Assembly: GCF_031877795.1 (NCBI RefSeq) | Contig: NC_133971.1 | Span: 47,502,892-47,566,891 of the forward strand | Origin: Strix aluco | Lineage: Eukaryota > Chordata > Aves > Strigiformes > Strigidae | Length of the DNA stretch: 64,000 nucleotides | Direction of reading: 5' to 3' | Shown here: positions 59,501 through 64,000 of the stretch, one piece after another | Numbering within the stretch: the stretch's first letter is position 1 | Layout of the letters: every line of letters begins with the position of its first letter | Notes under the pieces: model-generated | Seen by the model: only the letters and a program-made list of their open reading frames with translations | Told to the model about the DNA's origin: nothing | Databases searched by the model: none | Position numbers and translations under genes: made by a program

Positions 59501-61228
59501 TTTACATTAGTATTACATTCCCAGAACAGACTTTATATGTTTTTTTGTAAGCAGGAGGTAACCATGGGGGAAATAAGATTTTACACACAAAAGCATCAAT
59601 AGGAATAAAGTGTCGTAGCAGCTGCAGTCACCATTCTGAATTAATTAGTTTCCAAGTGACTATACAGATAATTACAGTAGGTCTCCAATTTCTCTCCCCA
59701 ACCCCTCCAATTAGAAGAAATAAGAATAAAACCTTTACTACAATACTCAAGAGTGATTTCTTTTATACCTGTGAAGAACAAAAGACCTAATTTCTGTGGG
59801 AACTTTCCTCAGAAGAAAGAGTCCTAAGAAGAACAGTTGATTAAGGATACTGAGAGAGTTTAATATTGATCCACCATACTAAGTAGATTCACTACCTACT
59901 GGAGATATCTTAGCTCCTCCAGAATACATTTAAGTACAAAGACCAGCTAGCATGCAACAAGAAATTAACTAGAACTGCCTCAGAGCAGACCATCTTACTT
60001 GTCAACTATTAGTACACCTCAGCATGGGATAGCCAAAATGTAAAGAAAAGGTATGCAGTGCTTACAGAAACTTTATTCTCTATCTCAGGTTCAGATGAAT
60101 TATGGAGAAGGTTAACAAAGAGGGCCAAGTTGGTGCACTAAAGTGAAATAAATATACATTGGGATGATGAAAAAAGTCAACAACAAAAAAGTATCTATTT
60201 TGAATATGCATAAATATTTTCAAAATGAGCACAAAAACATGCTGACATTTCTGTCATTATTTTGAATAATAACAGGTGTTTTGGTTTTCTGTCACTGCTC
60301 AATTTTCAAATAAATTAAGGCATATGGGTTGCATTAATTTGTTTTTTGTACTACTGCAAAGGTTGCCTCTTTATTAAAATAAACAATAAAAATACTTATG
60401 CAGAATTCAGAAAGGACATGGAGTCTCATCTGCAAGCCATACTTTTTAGAAAGTGAAAATAGCTTATTTTGCATCCTTACAAAAAATAAGATAGTAAAAT
60501 TCTTACGCAAGACTCAAGAGGAAAAAGCTTCATCTGCAAGCCATATTTTTAAGATAGTCTTTACTGAGCACCTACTTTAATATTTTCCTTAAGTTGTCTC
60601 AAATCCAACAAAAAGCTGCCTTTGTGATCTGTCTTCACTTTGTAACTAAGAATCTAGTGCATAAGAAAAAAAACACATTATAACTGCTTCTATTTAAGTA
60701 TCTTGTCAATGATGAAGTCTTGAAAATGAAGCTGGCGATATTTTTACTGACTTCTATTATTTAAGAAATGCAACCCATCTTTTTTTATGTAAACCAAAGC
60801 AGTATTTGGTGTAAAAAAAAATCATTACTTCTATTATCATAATGAAATAGAACAGTAGGAATGGCTGTCAATTGTTTTCTCATTCCAAATTATAATTGTA
60901 CAGTCAAGATTTTCCCCCTACATTTCTCTCTCAGTTTTTCTTACAATTCTAAGTATTATTTTATGCTTGCTACCTAGAAAAAAATGTATCATATTCTACA
61001 GCTTTCCCATGCTGAGATTAAGCTTGCTTAGTTCAGGTATTTTGATCCCGCAAGAAAAGCAAACAGGAAAAGAGTTATATTAAATATGGGGTTTCTCATT
61101 TTAGCATAAACATGAATGGAAGCAATGTATCAATGAAAGTAACGTGAAATGTTCTGAATATTAAGAACAGAACTCAGCGAGTATCCAACCCGCATTCTCA
61201 CTACTTAAAGCATCATGTCAGTAAAAGG
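59501..61228. other. Upstream SRFBP1 region, no feature recognised
   Basis: AT-rich. An imperfect direct repeat is seen at 60425-60450 and 60527-60552 (TCATCTGCAAGCCATAYTTTTWA), of unknown meaning. Confidence 0.5.
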
Positions 61229-62275
61229 TGGTAGATACGGTCTGCTGGGTCAAGCACTGGCTGGATGGACGGTCCCAGAGAGTGGTGGTCAATGGGGTTA
61301 AATCCAGCTGGTGGCCGGTCACCAGTGGTGTTCCTCAGGGCTCAGTGTTGGGACCATTTCTGTTTAACATCTTTATTGATGATCTTGATAAGGACATAGA
61401 GTGTATCATCAGTAAGTTCGCAGATGACACCAAGTTAAGCGGGAGTGTCGATCTACATGAGGATAGGGAGGCTCTACAGAGAGACTTGGATAGATTGGAT
61501 CGGTGGGCCAACGTTAACGGGATGAGCTTCAACAAGGCCAAGTGCCAGATCCTGCACTTGGGCCACAACAACCCCATGCATCGCTACAGGCTTGGGGAGG
61601 TGTGGCTGGAGAGCTGTCTGGAAGAGAAGGATCTGGGGGTTCTCATTGACAAGCAGCTGAACATGAGCCGGCAGCATGCCCAGGTGGCCAAGAAAGCCAA
61701 CGGCATCCTGGCTTGTATTAGAAATAGTGTGACCAGCAGAAGTAGGGAGGTGGTAGTGCCCCTCTACTCTGCACTGGTGAGGCCACAGCTGGAGTATTGT
61801 GCCCAGTTTTGGGCACCTCAACACAAGAGAGATATCGAGGTGCTGGAATGAGTGCAGAGGAGGGCAACGAAGCTGGTGAAGGGCCTGGAGAATAAATCCT
61901 ATGAGGAGTGATTGGAGGAAGAGAAGGCTAAGGGGAGACCTCATCACTCTCTACAACTACCTGAAAGGACATTGTAGAGAGGTTGGTGCTGGTCTCTTCT
62001 CACAGGTGATAAGTGATAGAACAAGAGGGAATGGCTTTAAACTCCAACTGCGGACGTTCAGACTGGACATTAGGAAAAAATTTTTCACAGACAGAGTGAT
62101 CAGACAGTGGAATGGGCTGCCCAGGGAGGTGGTGGAGTCACCATCCCTGGATGTGTTTAAGGGTCGTTCAGATGAGATGTTGGGGGATATGGTGTAGGGG
62201 AGAACTTTGTAAAGTGGGGCTGATGGTTGGACTCAATGATCCCAAGGGTCTTTTCTAACCTTAATGATTCTGTGA
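61229..62275 (+). mobile_element. CR1 LINE fragment, diverged subfamily, + strand
   Basis: 5'-truncated CR1 starting inside the reverse transcriptase. It includes [20 protein letters not shown], the FADD catalytic motif and the C-terminal domain, and ends in CTAACCTTAATGATTCTGTGA. Stops at about 61849 and 61909 and a shift near 61900 break it; the last part reads [21 protein letters not shown] to DEMLGDMV (62197). Amino-acid differences from the copies at 26431 and 47525 (for example [11 protein letters not shown] against [11 protein letters not shown]) place it in another, probably older, subfamily. Confidence 0.92.
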
Positions 62276-63639
62276 ATATTCAAGGAAAGTGGGTATACCG
62301 AGGAGACATGGTTATGTAGCCTCCTGACACGCATTCCTCCCTCATTCTTATTAATCAAGAAGAGTCAACTCTCAGACCTCCTAAACACTGAGAAAGACAT
62401 CCCAGGAGACATCAATTCAGCTCATCACTTCTGTATGCTTTCCACCTGAGCTAGGAAGACCAAAACATCTGTGCTTTGACAGAAAAAGTTGTCATCATTC
62501 ACTTCTAAGGATAAGTGTATATACATATTGGTAGACAGGCATAAGCAAAATTTCCATGAAGTAAATTCCATTCAGAAGCCAGATCCTTACTGTCTTGACT
62601 GGAGAGCAATTACACATACCAACATTTGCTCCAAAAATAATTTGTATTTGTTCAGACTCTTACTTCTCTGTGGAAGTGTAACATTGTCTTTGCTCATTAT
62701 TTCAATGTTAATGTGAAGGTTTTAATTTCAGAAACAGGAAGAAAGAAGTTTTTTCAAGTAAGAGTTTGTTCAGTATCAGAAATTCATAATATTTCTGAAA
62801 CAAAATGCTCATGAATTGCTGAGGAATTATCTCCTACAAGGATATCACAGAAGAGGAATTCCATGGAAATTCATGATTAGAAAAAAGAAAAGGTATTAGT
62901 GAGCATATCCAACCACCTATCATGATAGTCTTGATAGACGAGCTGGAGAGAGAGCGTACTGTAAAAGTGAAAGAGACAAAACCCTGACTTTGAAGTTGAA
63001 GCAACCAACCCTTTTGCCCTTCTAATCCAATGCCCAGGATGCTTTAGTATTCATATGCAAAGGATGACAAAACACTGTGCTGCAACCAATTAAATACAGA
63101 AATATATGATGCTTTCTTCCTCACTTCCAGTCATGAGACATTGATTGTCAAACAAATTATCTTTGCTGGTTTTGCACAGAAAATGTACTAAGAGCCACTT
63201 GTTTACATATTCTCTAAAACAGGTCTATTTACTGGTAGTACCAGTTCAATAATACAAACTAGCACAGAACAGAATATCCATAAGTTCATCAATTTAAGCA
63301 TTATTAAAATGCTACTGTCCAGACAAGCAGAGGTATGGTACTGCTCCATACAGTGTATTCTCAAGCAACTGACCTAGCTGCCTATATTCAATACTGTTTA
63401 TGATGCTCTTCCACACACTCTTTGGAAGGTAAATCTACAGTATAGCAGTTACTTATGCATATTGAAACTTAGGCATGCAACTCTATTGACTTATTCCCAA
63501 AGCTATTTCTTAATGAGGAAAAACAACTGACTGAATGAGATGGTTTTCACTCCTAACTAAATCTAAAATATTTTATTGTACATCTACAGTTTTAGTGTTC
63601 CTAACTTTAAAATCCCTTTTATGTTTCTGCAAACGTAGA
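62276..63639. other. Upstream SRFBP1 region, no feature recognised
   Basis: AT-rich sequence without a supported exon or repeat. Confidence 0.55.
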
Positions 63640-64000
63640 ATTACGTACACTGGAAGAGACCTCCATATCTAGTGTAACCTTCTGCCCAAAGCAGCTCTAG
63701 ACAGAGAAGGCTCTCCAGAGCCCTTGAGTTTAGAACACCTTCAAGGACTGAAATCCCACATCCTCTCTTTGCTTTTTCAGCATTTTATCACCCCACTGGT
63801 GAATTCCCCCCTGCTCCCCACACAGGAAGACAGAATTCTCCAGGATATAATTTATACCCACCATGCTTTCACTGGATACCTCTGAAGAAAGAATGGCTCC
63901 ATCTTCCTAGGCATTCTCAGGGCTATGTCCAGATGGGTTTTGAGTATTTCCAAGGATGTAGACTTCACAAACTCCTTGGAAAACCTGTTACAGTTATTAA
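63640..64000 (-). mobile_element. CR1 LINE 3' part, - strand, running off the window
   Basis: On the + strand: CACTGGAAGAGACCTCC near 63649, and later GGGCTATGTCCAGATGGGT, GAGTATTTCCAAGGATGTAG and CTTGGAAAACCTGTTACAG, the reverse complement of the CR1 3' region. The middle part (about 63780-63890) is diverged or holds a small insertion. Confidence 0.65.

Overview
The window is nuclear DNA of a bird. The evidence is vertebrate intron-exon structure with GT/AG junctions, AT-rich introns, a single CpG island, and many CR1 LINE copies ending in the ATTCTGTGAT-type 3' tail together with bird-type ERV LTRs. The species cannot be read from the sequence. The gene pair here (LOX beside SRFBP1) is on chromosome Z in chicken, so Z linkage is likely but inferred.

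Layout. Positions 1-1270 are upstream flank. A CpG island (about 1270-3120) holds the LOX promoter and exon 1. LOX, the copper-dependent lysyl oxidase that cross-links collagen and elastin, runs on the + strand in seven coding exons from 2015 to 11584; every junction was checked for frame, giving 451 residues. Its 3' UTR probably reaches the poly(A) signal at 15357. After about 4.8 kb of mostly repetitive intergenic DNA comes SRFBP1 (SRF-binding protein / BUD22 homologue), convergent on the - strand. Its last five coding exons are at 43169-43240, 23199-23280, 21492-22236, 21043-21080 and 20142-20329. The exons for roughly the first 65-70 residues were not found and probably lie beyond the right edge.

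The SRFBP1 introns and upstream region make up most of the window and are sparse in genes. They carry a + strand LTR (ending at 24500), a - strand LTR with an internal degenerate minisatellite (28266-29028), a 3' CR1 fragment (26431-27180), a roughly 3.0-kb CR1 (47525-50565) with a 429-codon open reverse transcriptase frame but a broken endonuclease half, a more diverged CR1 (61229-62275), and several short or ancient CR1 remnants. Two atypically GC-rich unidentified blocks flank the 3-kb CR1.

How the genes relate: LOX is secreted and processed by BMP1-type proteinases, and SRFBP1 is a nuclear protein. Their convergent arrangement is conserved synteny, not an operon-like functional unit. I found no convincing undescribed system. 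The points most worth checking are the enlarged LOX propeptide, a short upstream ORF and HIF-type sites at the LOX promoter, and two nearly identical direct CR1 repeats that bracket a skippable SRFBP1 exon.
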